64,000 nt of DNA from Halobium salinum (GTDB lineage Archaea > Halobacteriota > Halobacteria > Halobacteriales > Haloferacaceae). Positions 45,208 to 53,280 of this stretch are shown here, one piece after another. Positions within the stretch are counted from its first letter, which is position 1. Each line of letters opens with the position of its first letter. The stretch lies in assembly GCF_026586625.1 (NCBI RefSeq), contig NZ_JAODIW010000004.1:215543-279542 (forward strand), written 5' to 3'. The translations under genes and the position numbers were made by a program. Below the pieces are notes generated by a model. That model saw nothing but the letters and a program-made list of their open reading frames with translations. It was not told where the DNA came from and made no database searches.

Positions 45208-45771
45208 CTCTGAGTTGAACCCTCCGCTGACCACCACGGCCCGGTCGCACGGCTCCGGTGACCGCCACACCGGTCTTGGGTTGTGCCTCAAGTTCCTCGT
45301 GAACCTAACTCTTTTGACCGAGCCGCCGACCGTCCCGAACGAAGTGCGGCCCCACGCGCCGCCGACCCTAATAAAGTGAACCGAGAGTGAATCGAGAGTC
45401 TTGGGGGTTCTGCTCCGAGATTTTACGGGCGTCGCCTCGCCAATACGGCGTCCGGTCGCCGACGTCACGGCGAGATGCCGGTCGGCAGACCGGCCGAACC
45501 GAGGCGTCTAGACGCGTGTCCCGAGGGTTCATCCAGAGCACCCCCGAAAAAATCGGCGCGGTGAGTCGGTGCAGCCTAACTGTTTCGACGAGAGGACTAT
45601 CCGTGGTCGGACGGTACACGGCGTGCCGGAGTGCACGGTGCGTCGCCGCAGACGCGCCATCGCTTCAATCCGTTCTCGCACGATTCGATCGCGTAACGTC
45701 TTCTCCCTGCCGAGTGCTCGACTTTCCGGGTAATCGTTACGCATATATTCGACCTTCGCATACGCCGGAGT

Positions 45772-45860
45772 ACGGCGCGCGTTCGAACGGGCGCGCGCCG
45801 TGCATTCCGGCACGCAGGCTGCCGCACGCGCCTGCCGAACACCCTTCCCGGGTGTTCTCG
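45772..45860 (+). ncRNA. Candidate non-coding RNA behind an orphan promoter
   Basis: The TATA-like ATATATTC ends 22 bases before a perfect 10-bp stem (ACGGCGCGCG with CGCGCGCCGT, 10-base loop), so transcription would start at or near the stem. A second stem, GAACACCC-TTCCC-GGGTGTTC, lies 36 bases further on. No protein frame fits. The call rests only on promoter spacing and stems. Confidence 0.25.
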
Positions 45861-45950
45861 ACGTTCTGACGCGGAGTTCACGCCCCGAGAGCGTTCGCTC
45901 CGGCCGCGACCGCCCGGCGACCGTCCGAACCGGGTCCGAGAGGGACAAAG

Positions 45951-45958
45951 TATATTTA
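45951..45958 (+). promoter_or_regulatory. TATA box before the frameshifted secreted protein gene
   Basis: TATATTTA preceded by GACAAAG lies 46 bases before the ATG at 45997, leaving a leader of about 15-20 bases. It is one of the best TATA boxes in the window, which argues that the downstream gene pair is or recently was expressed. Confidence 0.6.
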
Positions 45959-45996
45959 TCCTGACCTGAAACTCCGCTTCGGAAACGGCTCCACGG

Positions 45997-46554
45997 ATGA
46001 GACGTCGCCAGTTGCTCGCCGCGAGCGCTCTCGCGACCACGGTGGCCGCTGCCGGCTACCTCGGCTCCGGCTCTCCACCCCACGGAAATCGAACGTCGTC
46101 TCCGACGTGTCGGTCCGCTCGGGGGCCGCCGTATCGACATCGCGGACGGCGCCTGGGGTGGTGTCCCGGTCCGACGCCGCGAGCACCGACCTCGCCGAAC
46201 CGGGCGCGAGCGCCCCGCTCCCGGTCGGCGTCGCGAACGTCACGGGAAAGGGAAACAGCGGGGGCCGCGGTGCCGATGGCGGCGTTTCCCGAGCCGGCGG
46301 GGAGTGACGCCGCCTCCCGCTTCGGTCCCGACGCCTGGGCGACCCTTCCACTCACGGGGAGGGGTACGGGACGTACCACACCTACCCGGGCACGGATTAG
46401 CACTCCCGACGGAGACGCGACTGACCCCGCCGAGACGACGGCCGAGGACACCGACACGGCGACCGGGGACGCCCGGAGAGACCCGGCGGCGCCGCGAGCG
46501 ACCGTCAGAACGACGACACCGGCCACGACCGACGACCAGGAGGCGACTCGATGA
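45997..46554 (+). pseudogene. Secreted protein gene with apparent compensating frameshifts
   Basis: The frame opens with a Tat-like signal, MRRRQLLAASALATTVAAAG, and ends in a Thr/Asp-rich tail whose TGA overlaps the next ATG. Between about 46080 and 46260 this frame turns highly basic, while the second frame gives haloarchaea-like sequence (SDVSVRSGAAVSTS, EPGASAPLPVGVANVTGKG). The first frame then looks normal again (MAAFPEPAGSDAASRFG). A short later piece, THGEGYGTYHTYPG, also sits in the second frame. The switches fall at runs of C or G, so either gene decay or sequencing errors explain them. No family is recognised. Confidence 0.45.
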
Positions 46555-47519
46555 CCCACGAATCCACGACACACCGATACAGCGGCGACGTGACGCTCGC
46601 CGGCGGCGAGGCTCCGCCGGTCGCACTACACGGGACGGCGGACAGCTTCGTCCGGCCGAACGCCGTCGAGGGCAACCTCGACGTGAAGAACGCGGAGTAC
46701 GTGTTCACCGGGGTCGCCCCCGACGGCGCCGCCGGCGGCTGGGCGCCCGAGACCGAGGTCCGGGGTGACATCGAGGACGGCTACGTCGACCCCGGCGGCG
46801 TCGCCGGTGACCTCCGCATCTCGGGCGCCGAGGGCGTGTTCGTCGCACGCGACGGCGTCGAGGGCGACCTCCGCGTCTCGGGCGCGGAGAACGTCTTCGA
46901 CCTCGACAGGGACGAGGGGCCCGAAGCGGACCCCGCAGAGTACGACCTCCGACTCGACGGCTGGGAGCAGTCGGGGCGGGTCGAAGACCCGACGGTGGGC
47001 GCGTCCATCTCGGGGGCGCGCGGCGAGGTTCGAATCGAGAAGGCGCACCACGACCTCGAAATCTACGTCGTCGGCCACCACAACGAGGTCGTCGTCGAAG
47101 GTCGGGAGGCGACCGTGACAGTCCACCTCGTCGGCTACGAGAACGAGGTGTCCGTCGGACCGTACCTGTCGGCCGAGGTCGGGTCCGAGGCCGGCTTCGA
47201 CAACCGGGTCGAGGAGGCGCCGTACCCCGCAGCGGACCTCGTCGAGACCACGCGCTCGGAGGCGTTCTCGAACGCCGGCGTCGGTCGCCGGAAGGTCACC
47301 TTTCAGCGCCCCGTGGACGGCGAGGAGGGGTGTGGCAACTGCGGCGAGCCGGCGGACGCCGTCATCGAACGGCTCCAGCTGGAGGCGTTCTTCCTGTTCG
47401 GCCGCCCGCTGAAGACGTACGACCGGAGCGCCAACCCGACACAAGAGTGCGAGCACTGCTCGCCGAACGCCGTGAACGCGGCGTTCACGGCCGAGGAGTG
47501 CCGGAACGTACTCGGCTGA
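46551..47519 (+). CDS. Unknown protein with beta-repeats and C-terminal Cys cluster
   Basis: This is a 322-residue acidic protein. Residues about 20-190 consist of short repeats of the type GAEGVFVARDGVEGDLRVSG, suggesting a beta-helix or stacked strands. The C-terminal 70 residues have CGNCGE and CEHCSP Cys pairs, a likely zinc site, around ERLQLEAFFLFGRPL. There is no signal peptide. The ATG overlaps the stop of the preceding secreted-protein frame (ATGA). I do not recognise the family. Confidence 0.78.
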   Translation: MTHESTTHRYSGDVTLAGGEAPPVALHGTADSFVRPNAVEGNLDVKNAEYVFTGVAPDGAAGGWAPETEVRGDIEDGYVDPGGVAGDLRISGAEGVFVARDGVEGDLRVSGAENVFDLDRDEGPEADPAEYDLRLDGWEQSGRVEDPTVGASISGARGEVRIEKAHHDLEIYVVGHHNEVVVEGREATVTVHLVGYENEVSVGPYLSAEVGSEAGFDNRVEEAPYPAADLVETTRSEAFSNAGVGRRKVTFQRPVDGEEGCGNCGEPADAVIERLQLEAFFLFGRPLKTYDRSANPTQECEHCSPNAVNAAFTAEECRNVLG

Positions 47520-47579
47520 AGGGGACCCAGTGCGGTGAGGTTCGGGCGGAGCCTCGGGTCTGTGTTGTGATTTTTATTT

Positions 47580-47800
47580 GTGGGTGACTGGGTCGTCGAC
47601 GCCGACGCTACGGTGTTCCACGAGTCGACGTTCCGCGCCGACGCCGACTTCCCCAGCGCGGTGTTCACCGACGTCTCCTTCAGGGACACCCGCTTTCACA
47701 GGCGCTGGACCCACCGGCACGCGGAGGTTTTCGAGGGTGCTCGCGTCCGGGCGTTCGCCGCCGCACCTAGATTCACCTACTCCCCCGCCGACGACCGACC
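47580..47800 (+). pseudogene. Pentapeptide-repeat-like remnant
   Basis: The frame from GTG at 47580 encodes Phe at nearly every fifth residue: F-HEST-F-RADAD-F-PSAV-F-TDVS-F-RDTR-F, as in pentapeptide-repeat beta-helices. It then runs on into the amidohydrolase gene in another frame and loses its protein-like look. A TATA-like ATTTTTATTT lies just upstream, too close for this start. It may be a decayed gene end. Confidence 0.3.
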
Positions 47801-48976
47801 ATGCACGTACTTCGCGGCGGGACGGTCGTCGACACGGACGGTACACGTGAGGCCGACGTGGGCATCGAAAGCGAAGGAATCGTCGCCGTCGGCGACGAGG
47901 CGGTCGAAGACGCGGGATACGAGGTCGACGAGGAGACCGACGTGTCGGGGCAGTTCGTCGCACCCGGTCTCGTCGACGCCCACGTCCACCTGACGATGGA
48001 CGGGCGGGCCGACGTGGCCGACTACCAGTCGGCGTCGACGGCGACCCTCGCCTTCACCGCGGTCGAGAACCTCCGGGACGCCCTCCAGGCAGGTGTGACG
48101 GCCGTCCGCGACCTCGGGACGCCCGACGGCATCGCCCTCGACGCGAAGCGGGCGGTCGCCGCCGGCGTCGTGGAGGGGCCGCGCGTGCTCGCCGCCGGGC
48201 AGAACGTCGTGATGACGGGCGGCCACGGCCACTGGTTCGGCCGCGAGGCCGACGGGCCACACGAGGTGCGGAAGGCCGTCAGGGAGCAGCTGAAAGCCGG
48301 CGCCGACGTGGTGAAGTGTATGGCGACCGGCGGGGTACTGACCGAAGGGGCGAAAATCGGTCTGCCCGAGCTGACGCCGGAGGAGCTGGAGACGCTGGTG
48401 TCGGCCGCGAACGCGAAGTCGACGCCGACGGCGGCGCACTGTCACGGCGACGCCGGTATCGAGAACGCCGTCCGGGCCGGCATCGCCTCGGTCGAACACG
48501 GGACGTTCCTCTCGGCGGAGACCGCCGAACTGATGGCCGAGCGGGGGACGTACTGGGTGCCGACCGCGAGCGCGCTCCACGGCATCGCCGAGAACGGCGT
48601 CGAGGCGGGCATCCCCGAGGAGGCCGTCCGCAAGACCGAGGCCGCGAGCGAACGCCACGCGGAGGCGTTCGGACACGCCCTCGACGCCGGCGTACCCATC
48701 GCGATGGGCACCGACGCCGGGACGCCGTTCAACCGCTTCGCGGACATCCCTCGGGAACTGGAACTGCTCGTCGAAGGGGGGTTGACGCCAGACCACGCGC
48801 TCCGGGCGGCGACGACGAACGCCGCCGACCTGCTCGGTCTCGACGAGGTGGGACGAGTCGCGGCCGGGTTCCGTGCCGACCTCGTCGTTCTCGACGCCGA
48901 CCCGACCGAGGACGTGACCGCGTGGCAGGACCCCGAGCGCGTCCTCGCTGGCGGGCGAGTCGTCCGGTCGCCGTGA
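47801..48976 (+). CDS. Amidohydrolase family protein (prolidase/imidazolonepropionase-like)
   Basis: This is a 391-residue TIM-barrel metal hydrolase. It has the N-terminal metal motif VDAHVHLTMDG, then GVTAVRDLGTP, VKCMATGGVLTE (metal-bridging Lys region), AHCHGD, SVEHGTFLS and AMGTDAGTPFNRF, in the order expected for Xaa-Pro dipeptidase-like or imidazolonepropionase-like amidohydrolases. The C-terminal composite barrel ends VLAGGRVVRSP. Substrate is unknown and histidine-degradation genes are absent. The start MHVLRGGTVVDTDG is typical. Confidence 0.9.
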   Translation: MHVLRGGTVVDTDGTREADVGIESEGIVAVGDEAVEDAGYEVDEETDVSGQFVAPGLVDAHVHLTMDGRADVADYQSASTATLAFTAVENLRDALQAGVTAVRDLGTPDGIALDAKRAVAAGVVEGPRVLAAGQNVVMTGGHGHWFGREADGPHEVRKAVREQLKAGADVVKCMATGGVLTEGAKIGLPELTPEELETLVSAANAKSTPTAAHCHGDAGIENAVRAGIASVEHGTFLSAETAELMAERGTYWVPTASALHGIAENGVEAGIPEEAVRKTEAASERHAEAFGHALDAGVPIAMGTDAGTPFNRFADIPRELELLVEGGLTPDHALRAATTNAADLLGLDEVGRVAAGFRADLVVLDADPTEDVTAWQDPERVLAGGRVVRSP

Positions 48977-49075
48977 GTGACTGTGAACGATACCGTCGCC
49001 CAGTGACACGGTGGTTACAGGTGGACAGTCCGCTGTCAAAAACACTTTAGCCACGCACGCGTCAGTATTCCATCG

Positions 49076-50488
49076 ATGCAACGCTCGGCCGCCCTGCTGT
49101 CGATCCTCCTCCTCTCTGCGTCCCTGTCGCTCGGCGTTCCGGGGGCGCTTGCCGAATCGTCGGCAGACGGCGTCCGTCCCGCACCGGCCGCGTCGCTCGA
49201 CGGTACCGACGCGGAACCACCACGCGGACCGAGCGCAGCGAGCCTTTCGAGCGCCCCAGGCGCAGCCGACTGGGAGAGCGTCTCGAGCGTACCTGACCGG
49301 GAGAGCGTCTCGGGCACAGCCGACCCGGCGAGCCTCTCACAAGCCTCCTTCGACCGCAACCGGGTCGTGCTCACGGTGTACGAGAACGGGTCGGCGGAGT
49401 GGACCTTCCACTACCGACGGACCCTCGGGAACGAGTCCGAGCGGCAGAACTTCGAGGCGTTCGCCACGGAGTTCAACTCGAACCGGACCAGCCTCTACCG
49501 CCGCTTCAGAGCCGACTCGCGGGCGCTGACCGGCGAGGGACAGAACGTCACCGGCCGTGAGATGAACGCCACGAAGTTCTCTCGGCAGGCGTCCGTGACG
49601 AACACGACGTTCGGGCGACCGGTCGGGGTCGTCGAGATGTCGTTCCTCTGGACGGGGTTCGCGGCCGAACGTGGGGGGAACGTCGTCGTCGGCGACGTGT
49701 TCGAGGGTGGGTTGTACCTCGGCCCGCAGCAGACACTCGTCATCTCACCGGGTCCCGCGGTCGTCTTCGAGTCGGTCGACCCCGAAGGAACGCCGTCGAA
49801 CGCCTCCTCGCTCCGCAGTAGTGACTCGGTCACCTGGCAGGGCGAGAAGGAGTTCACCGACAACCGTCCGCGGGTCGTCTTCGTCCCCGCCGACCGGGAG
49901 ACCGGGGCCGGCTCGGAGACGGGGACGGCCAACGGGACCGGCGGCTCCGGACCGACCGAAGGGACCAACGGCTCGACCGGCGACGGGACGACACCGCCCG
50001 GCTCCGCCGACGGCGGGCTGCCGATACTGCCCATCAGCGTCGGGGTGTTGCTCGTCGCCGTCGTCGCCGCCGCCGTGTGGTGGTATCGTGACGACGAGCG
50101 CGACCCGTCGTTCTTCGAAGGAGAGTCGGACGAGCCGGGGCGGCCGGGAGGGGCGGACGGGACCGAAGCACCCGACGCGGCGGGCGTCTCCGAGTCGGAC
50201 GCGGGCGACGGGGGCGCGACCGCGGGGGCGCCGCCGGGACTCGGCGACGGCGAGTTGCTTTCGGACGAAGACCGCGTCGTCTCCATGCTCCGCGACCACG
50301 GTGGCCGGATGAAGCAGGTGAAGATCGTCGACCAGACCGGCTGGTCGAAGTCGAAGGTGAGCATGCTGCTCTCGGACATGGAGGAGTCGGGCGACATCTC
50401 GAAGCTCCGGGTCGGCCGCGAGAACGTCATCAGTCTCAAAGGCCACGAGCCGGACGCGGCGGGGTCGCCGTTCGACGGCGAGAGCTGA
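49076..50488 (+). CDS. Membrane-anchored HTH protein with extracellular sensor domain
   Basis: This is a 470-residue protein: signal peptide (residues 1-26), Ser/Ala-rich stalk, extracellular beta domain (about 92-290; RVVLTVYENGSAEWTFHYRR, many Asn-x-Ser/Thr sites), Gly/Thr linker, TM helix (about 322-341, LPILPISVGVLLVAVVAAA), acidic cytosolic linker, then a MarR-like winged helix (EDRVVSMLRDHGGRMKQ, DQTGWSKSKVSMLLSDMEE). This is a one-component signalling layout known from haloarchaeal HTH-membrane proteins. Signal and targets are unknown. Confidence 0.86.
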   Translation: MQRSAALLSILLLSASLSLGVPGALAESSADGVRPAPAASLDGTDAEPPRGPSAASLSSAPGAADWESVSSVPDRESVSGTADPASLSQASFDRNRVVLTVYENGSAEWTFHYRRTLGNESERQNFEAFATEFNSNRTSLYRRFRADSRALTGEGQNVTGREMNATKFSRQASVTNTTFGRPVGVVEMSFLWTGFAAERGGNVVVGDVFEGGLYLGPQQTLVISPGPAVVFESVDPEGTPSNASSLRSSDSVTWQGEKEFTDNRPRVVFVPADRETGAGSETGTANGTGGSGPTEGTNGSTGDGTTPPGSADGGLPILPISVGVLLVAVVAAAVWWYRDDERDPSFFEGESDEPGRPGGADGTEAPDAAGVSESDAGDGGATAGAPPGLGDGELLSDEDRVVSMLRDHGGRMKQVKIVDQTGWSKSKVSMLLSDMEESGDISKLRVGRENVISLKGHEPDAAGSPFDGES

Positions 50489-50663
50489 GCCGACGGCGGA
50501 AGCTGAGTCGACGGCGTCGAACGGACCGAGCCGAGTGAGACCGCCGAGCGCTTCGAAGCCGACACGGCCGCTCCGGGCCGCTGTGGCCTGTGAATCCACG
50601 CCACGACGGTCCGAAAGCGCAACTGTTATACGTCAAACGGCGGTACGTTGGAGTGCGCACCAC

Positions 50664-50738
50664 GCTCCGTTGGTGTAGTCCGGCCAATCATATTGCCCTC
50701 TCACGGCAATGACCAGGGTTCGAATCCCTGACGGAGCA
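50664..50738 (+). tRNA. tRNA-Glu (anticodon CTC)
   Basis: The 75-base cloverleaf folds fully: acceptor GCTCCGT with ACGGAGC and discriminator A, anticodon stem TTGCC/GGCAA with loop CTCTCAC giving anticodon CTC, and T-loop TTCGAAT in a CAGGG/CCCTG stem. CCA is not encoded and no intron is present. A TATA-like TTATAC lies about 35-40 bases upstream. Confidence 0.95.
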
Positions 50739-50938
50739 TTTCTCCCGAATCCACGTGCCCGAGCGACGCGTCCAGCGTCCTTCGAATCGGGAGGGCAGGG
50801 CGTCCGACTCAGGCTCCACCGAAGACGGGACGCGCGACCCCGAGTCGACTCCCGCTGACCGCTCCCCGGCGAGGTGGCCTGCTTCTCTCGGTCCGGTCCG
50901 GAGTTCCTCGTGGAACGGGTGGGTCAGCGGTGGGTGTG

Positions 50939-51952
50939 TCAGGGGGTGCTGTAGTGAATCCCCGACGCACGGTGGTGTTCGTCGTACGCGCCGATTCCGT
51001 CGCCGAGCGCCCACTGCAGGTCGACGTTGTCGAACAGCGTGGAGTAGTAGTAGTCGACGAACGTCATCGGAACGCGGAGGTCGCCGTCCTCCCGGACGAC
51101 GCTCGCGAGCGCGGTGTAGGCGTGGTTGTGACGGTCGTCGAGGACGAGCGCGCCGAAGACGGGGACCGATTGGCGATGGGGCGGAACGGCGTGGAACGCT
51201 TCGACCGAGCGGAATGCGTACTCGTAACAGTAGAGCCCCGAGGTACCGTCGAGCATCGCCTCGAAGTGCGTCGGCTCCCGGAACGGTTTCTCGACCGGTA
51301 TCGTTCCGAGAAGCAGGTACTCCTGTACGAGGCCGGCGACGTACCGGGCGTAGTCGAAGTGGGCGTGCCCGCCGAACGCGTCGGCGAGGCCGGTCACGAG
51401 CGACCGGGGGTCGGCGGGGCCGACGCCGGTGAAAGCTCGAACCGTCTCCGGGTCCGGTCGTCGGAACCCGTCCCCGCGGAGCGCCGCGACGGTGAAGGGA
51501 CGGGTCCGACCCCCGCGGAGCCGCTGGAAGAACCCTTCGACCCCCGTGAACTCGAACGCGAACTCGTCCGCTTCGATTGCTCCGAGGTCCGCCGCGAGCG
51601 CCGCGGCCGGCTCTCCCGGGTCTTCCGAGACCCCCGGCTCGCCGTCCGTAATCGAAACCGCGGCGACCCGCTCCCCGGCTTTGTCGTGCCGCTCGACTAC
51701 TTCCCCGTCGAACGTCAGTTCGTGACCCCGGACCCGAAGCGTGAACGGCGACGGACCGAGGCGGCGTCGCGCCAGAGGTCCGAGCGACTGCTCGGTGAGG
51801 TTGGTGCCGGCGACGATGCCGAACCCGGTGTACTCGTAGGCGACCCTGGCGACCCCCGCCCCGACGGCGCCGCCCCCGAGAACGCGGAGAGCCTGCCGTC
51901 GGGTCAGGTCGACGCGCGCCGACCGCTCCTGGTCGTGACCACCGCGCTCCAT
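50939..51952 (-). CDS. Tat-exported protein, possible transglutaminase-like fold
   Basis: This is a 337-residue protein with a twin-arginine signal (TRRQALRVLGGGAVG) and no lipobox Cys. Late in the protein, SGLYCYEYAF, DDRHNHAYTALAS and TFVDYYYSTLFD place a Cys, a His and an Asp in the order of a transglutaminase/papain-like triad; this is only a suggestion. No close family is recognised. A GCTTAACC element about 40 bases upstream is a likely promoter. Confidence 0.72.
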   Translation of the reverse strand: MERGGHDQERSARVDLTRRQALRVLGGGAVGAGVARVAYEYTGFGIVAGTNLTEQSLGPLARRRLGPSPFTLRVRGHELTFDGEVVERHDKAGERVAAVSITDGEPGVSEDPGEPAAALAADLGAIEADEFAFEFTGVEGFFQRLRGGRTRPFTVAALRGDGFRRPDPETVRAFTGVGPADPRSLVTGLADAFGGHAHFDYARYVAGLVQEYLLLGTIPVEKPFREPTHFEAMLDGTSGLYCYEYAFRSVEAFHAVPPHRQSVPVFGALVLDDRHNHAYTALASVVREDGDLRVPMTFVDYYYSTLFDNVDLQWALGDGIGAYDEHHRASGIHYSTP

Positions 51953-52091
51953 CGTCCCACCGTCGGCGGGTCGTAGGAGCGACAGGTGGTTAAGCGTTGG
52001 TGGGAGAGAGCCCGGCTCCGTCCCCGAGAGGCGCCCGCATCGGCGACGACGGTGCTCCGGGTATTTAGCGTCGGCCCGCGTAGTGGGACCG

Positions 52092-52397
52092 ATGGCGACC
52101 GGTCACCGTGGGTTCGACGAACGCCTCGTCGGCGAGCCCGCGTTTCGCGTCCCGCACGAGGTGGCGCCCCCGCGCTGTCCGTACTGCGACCGACCGTTCG
52201 CGACGCCCGACTACCGGGCGCTCCACGTCGGCGAGCGCCACCCCGACCGTCGTACCGCCGCGGAGCGCGACGCCTACGAGCGCGCCGTCGACGCCGAGGC
52301 CGACGCGCTGTTCGTCCTCCAGTTGAAGCTCCTCGCGGCGCTCGTCGCGCTCTACTTCGTGCTGTTCGTCGCCTACGGCATCGTCTGGACCGGGTGA
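52092..52397 (+). CDS. C2H2 zinc-finger membrane protein (haloarchaeal)
   Basis: This is a 101-residue protein with one C2H2 finger (CPYCDRPF, then two His in ALHVGERH) followed by a single TM helix (LKLLAALVALYFVLFVAYG). The type is conserved in haloarchaea near oxidase genes, which is the case here. It may aid oxidase assembly, but this is inference. A TATA-like GTATTTAGC about 30 bases before the ATG implies a leaderless mRNA; a GTG three codons earlier is possible. Confidence 0.8.
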   Translation: MATGHRGFDERLVGEPAFRVPHEVAPPRCPYCDRPFATPDYRALHVGERHPDRRTAAERDAYERAVDAEADALFVLQLKLLAALVALYFVLFVAYGIVWTG

Positions 52398-52466
52398 GAG
52401 CGGAGAGCCGTCGGCAGGCGAGGAATTAAGCCGCCGGACGCGCAACCTATCGTGGGAACTGATACC

Positions 52467-52904
52467 ATGGTAGAGTTCGTGTACGTCGTCAGTGCGCTGT
52501 TGATGGGGCTCGCGCTCCTCGCTGTCGCCGGCGCGACGACCCGAGTACGCCACTGGCGGGGCGCGCCCGTCGTCGCCGGGGTCGGCAGGGCCCGACCCTC
52601 GATTGGAGGCGGGTCGACGAGCGCGATGCCGACGGTCGGGCCGTACCTCGCCCCGCTCGTGCTCGTCGGCGCCGTCGCCGCCGCCGTCGTCGTCGTCGGG
52701 GGGCCGGAGGCGCTCGGCGAGGCGCCGGTGTGGGCGTTCGGGCTGGCCCTCGCGAGCGTCGTCGGCCTGTTCGCCGTCTGGGGCGCCTACTTCGCCGTCC
52801 GTAACCGCGGGCGGTCGAGCGCCGCCGCCGTCGCCGCCGGGGTCTGGACGCTCGGTCTCCTCCTGGTCGTCGCCATCACGGTGAAACTGCTCGTCGCCGG
52901 CTGA
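52467..52904 (+). CDS. Membrane protein linked to oxidase locus
   Basis: This is a 145-residue protein with four hydrophobic segments, MVEFVYVVSALLMGLALLAV to the C-terminal LGLLLVVAITVKLLVAG. I do not recognise a family. A GTG five codons upstream lies about 25 bases after a TATA-like GAATTAAG and could be a leaderless start. It converges on coxD. Confidence 0.72.
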   Translation: MVEFVYVVSALLMGLALLAVAGATTRVRHWRGAPVVAGVGRARPSIGGGSTSAMPTVGPYLAPLVLVGAVAAAVVVVGGPEALGEAPVWAFGLALASVVGLFAVWGAYFAVRNRGRSSAAAVAAGVWTLGLLLVVAITVKLLVAG

Positions 52905-52936
52905 ACACGGACGGACGAAGCGAAGCGCGCGGCTCG

Positions 52937-53197
52937 TCAGCTAATCGAGTACGCCGCGGCCGCGGTGAGCACTACCGCAGCCGTCAACCCGACCAGCATC
53001 AGGTACGACAGCGAGCGGGGTTCGAAGCGGAGGTGCTGGTAGTAGCCGGCGACGAGCAGCGCCTTCACGGCCGAGAGGCCGATGACCGCCCAGAAGCCGG
53101 TCCAGTACGAGAGCCCGAGTCCCTCGACGAACACCTGCATCGTCGCGAACGCGAACAGCACGACGTAGATGGCGACGTATAGTCTCAAGCGGCTCAT
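52937..53197 (-). CDS. coxD: Cytochrome c oxidase subunit IV-like protein
   Basis: This is an 86-residue protein with three hydrophobic segments: MSRLRLYVAIYVVLFAFATMQVF, YWTGFWAVIGLSAVKALLVAGYYQHLRFE and a final helix. The KALLVAGYYQHL segment is typical of prokaryotic oxidase subunit IV. Its ATG overlaps the stop of an upstream 24-codon frame (ATGA), so it is the fourth frame of the cox operon. Its role is structural or in stability of the oxidase. Confidence 0.88.
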   Translation of the reverse strand: MSRLRLYVAIYVVLFAFATMQVFVEGLGLSYWTGFWAVIGLSAVKALLVAGYYQHLRFEPRSLSYLMLVGLTAAVVLTAAAAYSIS

Positions 53198-53268
53198 CGG
53201 CGTCCTCCGGTCTTCGTCCCCGCGGCGGTTCTCGGTTCGACGATGTGTTTCGTGTGCTTCGTGTGCAT
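53194..53268 (-). CDS. Candidate 24-residue micro-protein in the cox operon
   Basis: The frame ATG 53268 to TGA 53194 encodes 24 residues opening MHTKHTKHIVEPRT. It starts 12 bases after the coxAC stop, is preceded by GGAGTGA at 4 bases, and ends in an ATGA overlap with coxD. The site, spacing and coupling are what a real operon gene shows. The His-Lys-rich start could bind metal. It could instead be only a translational coupler for coxD. Confidence 0.5.
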   Translation of the reverse strand: MHTKHTKHIVEPRTAAGTKTGGRR

Positions 53269-53280
53269 GGTCTCACTCCG

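Larger units (their letters stand above)
45208..45996. other. Long gene-poor region with orphan promoter and hairpins
   Basis: Nearly 790 bases carry no convincing protein gene; open frames here encode basic, Cys/Arg/Ser-rich peptides. Structure is dense: 8-base arms GCGTAACG (45691-45698) and CGTTACGC (45735-45742), a TATA-like ATATATTC (45743-45750), a 10-base-arm hairpin (45772-45781 with 45792-45801), and an 8-base-arm hairpin (45837-45844 with 45850-45857). A TATA-like CTTTATTAG near 45368-45376 on the minus strand may serve the Bat-type gene. The right end holds the promoter of the next gene. Confidence 0.55.

Noticed and set aside
45387..45869. A 160-codon plus-strand frame in the gene-poor region
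   Set aside because: Its composition (Arg, Ser, Cys-rich, not acidic) is unlike the proteome, and it runs through the hairpins. It is kept only as part of the non-coding description.
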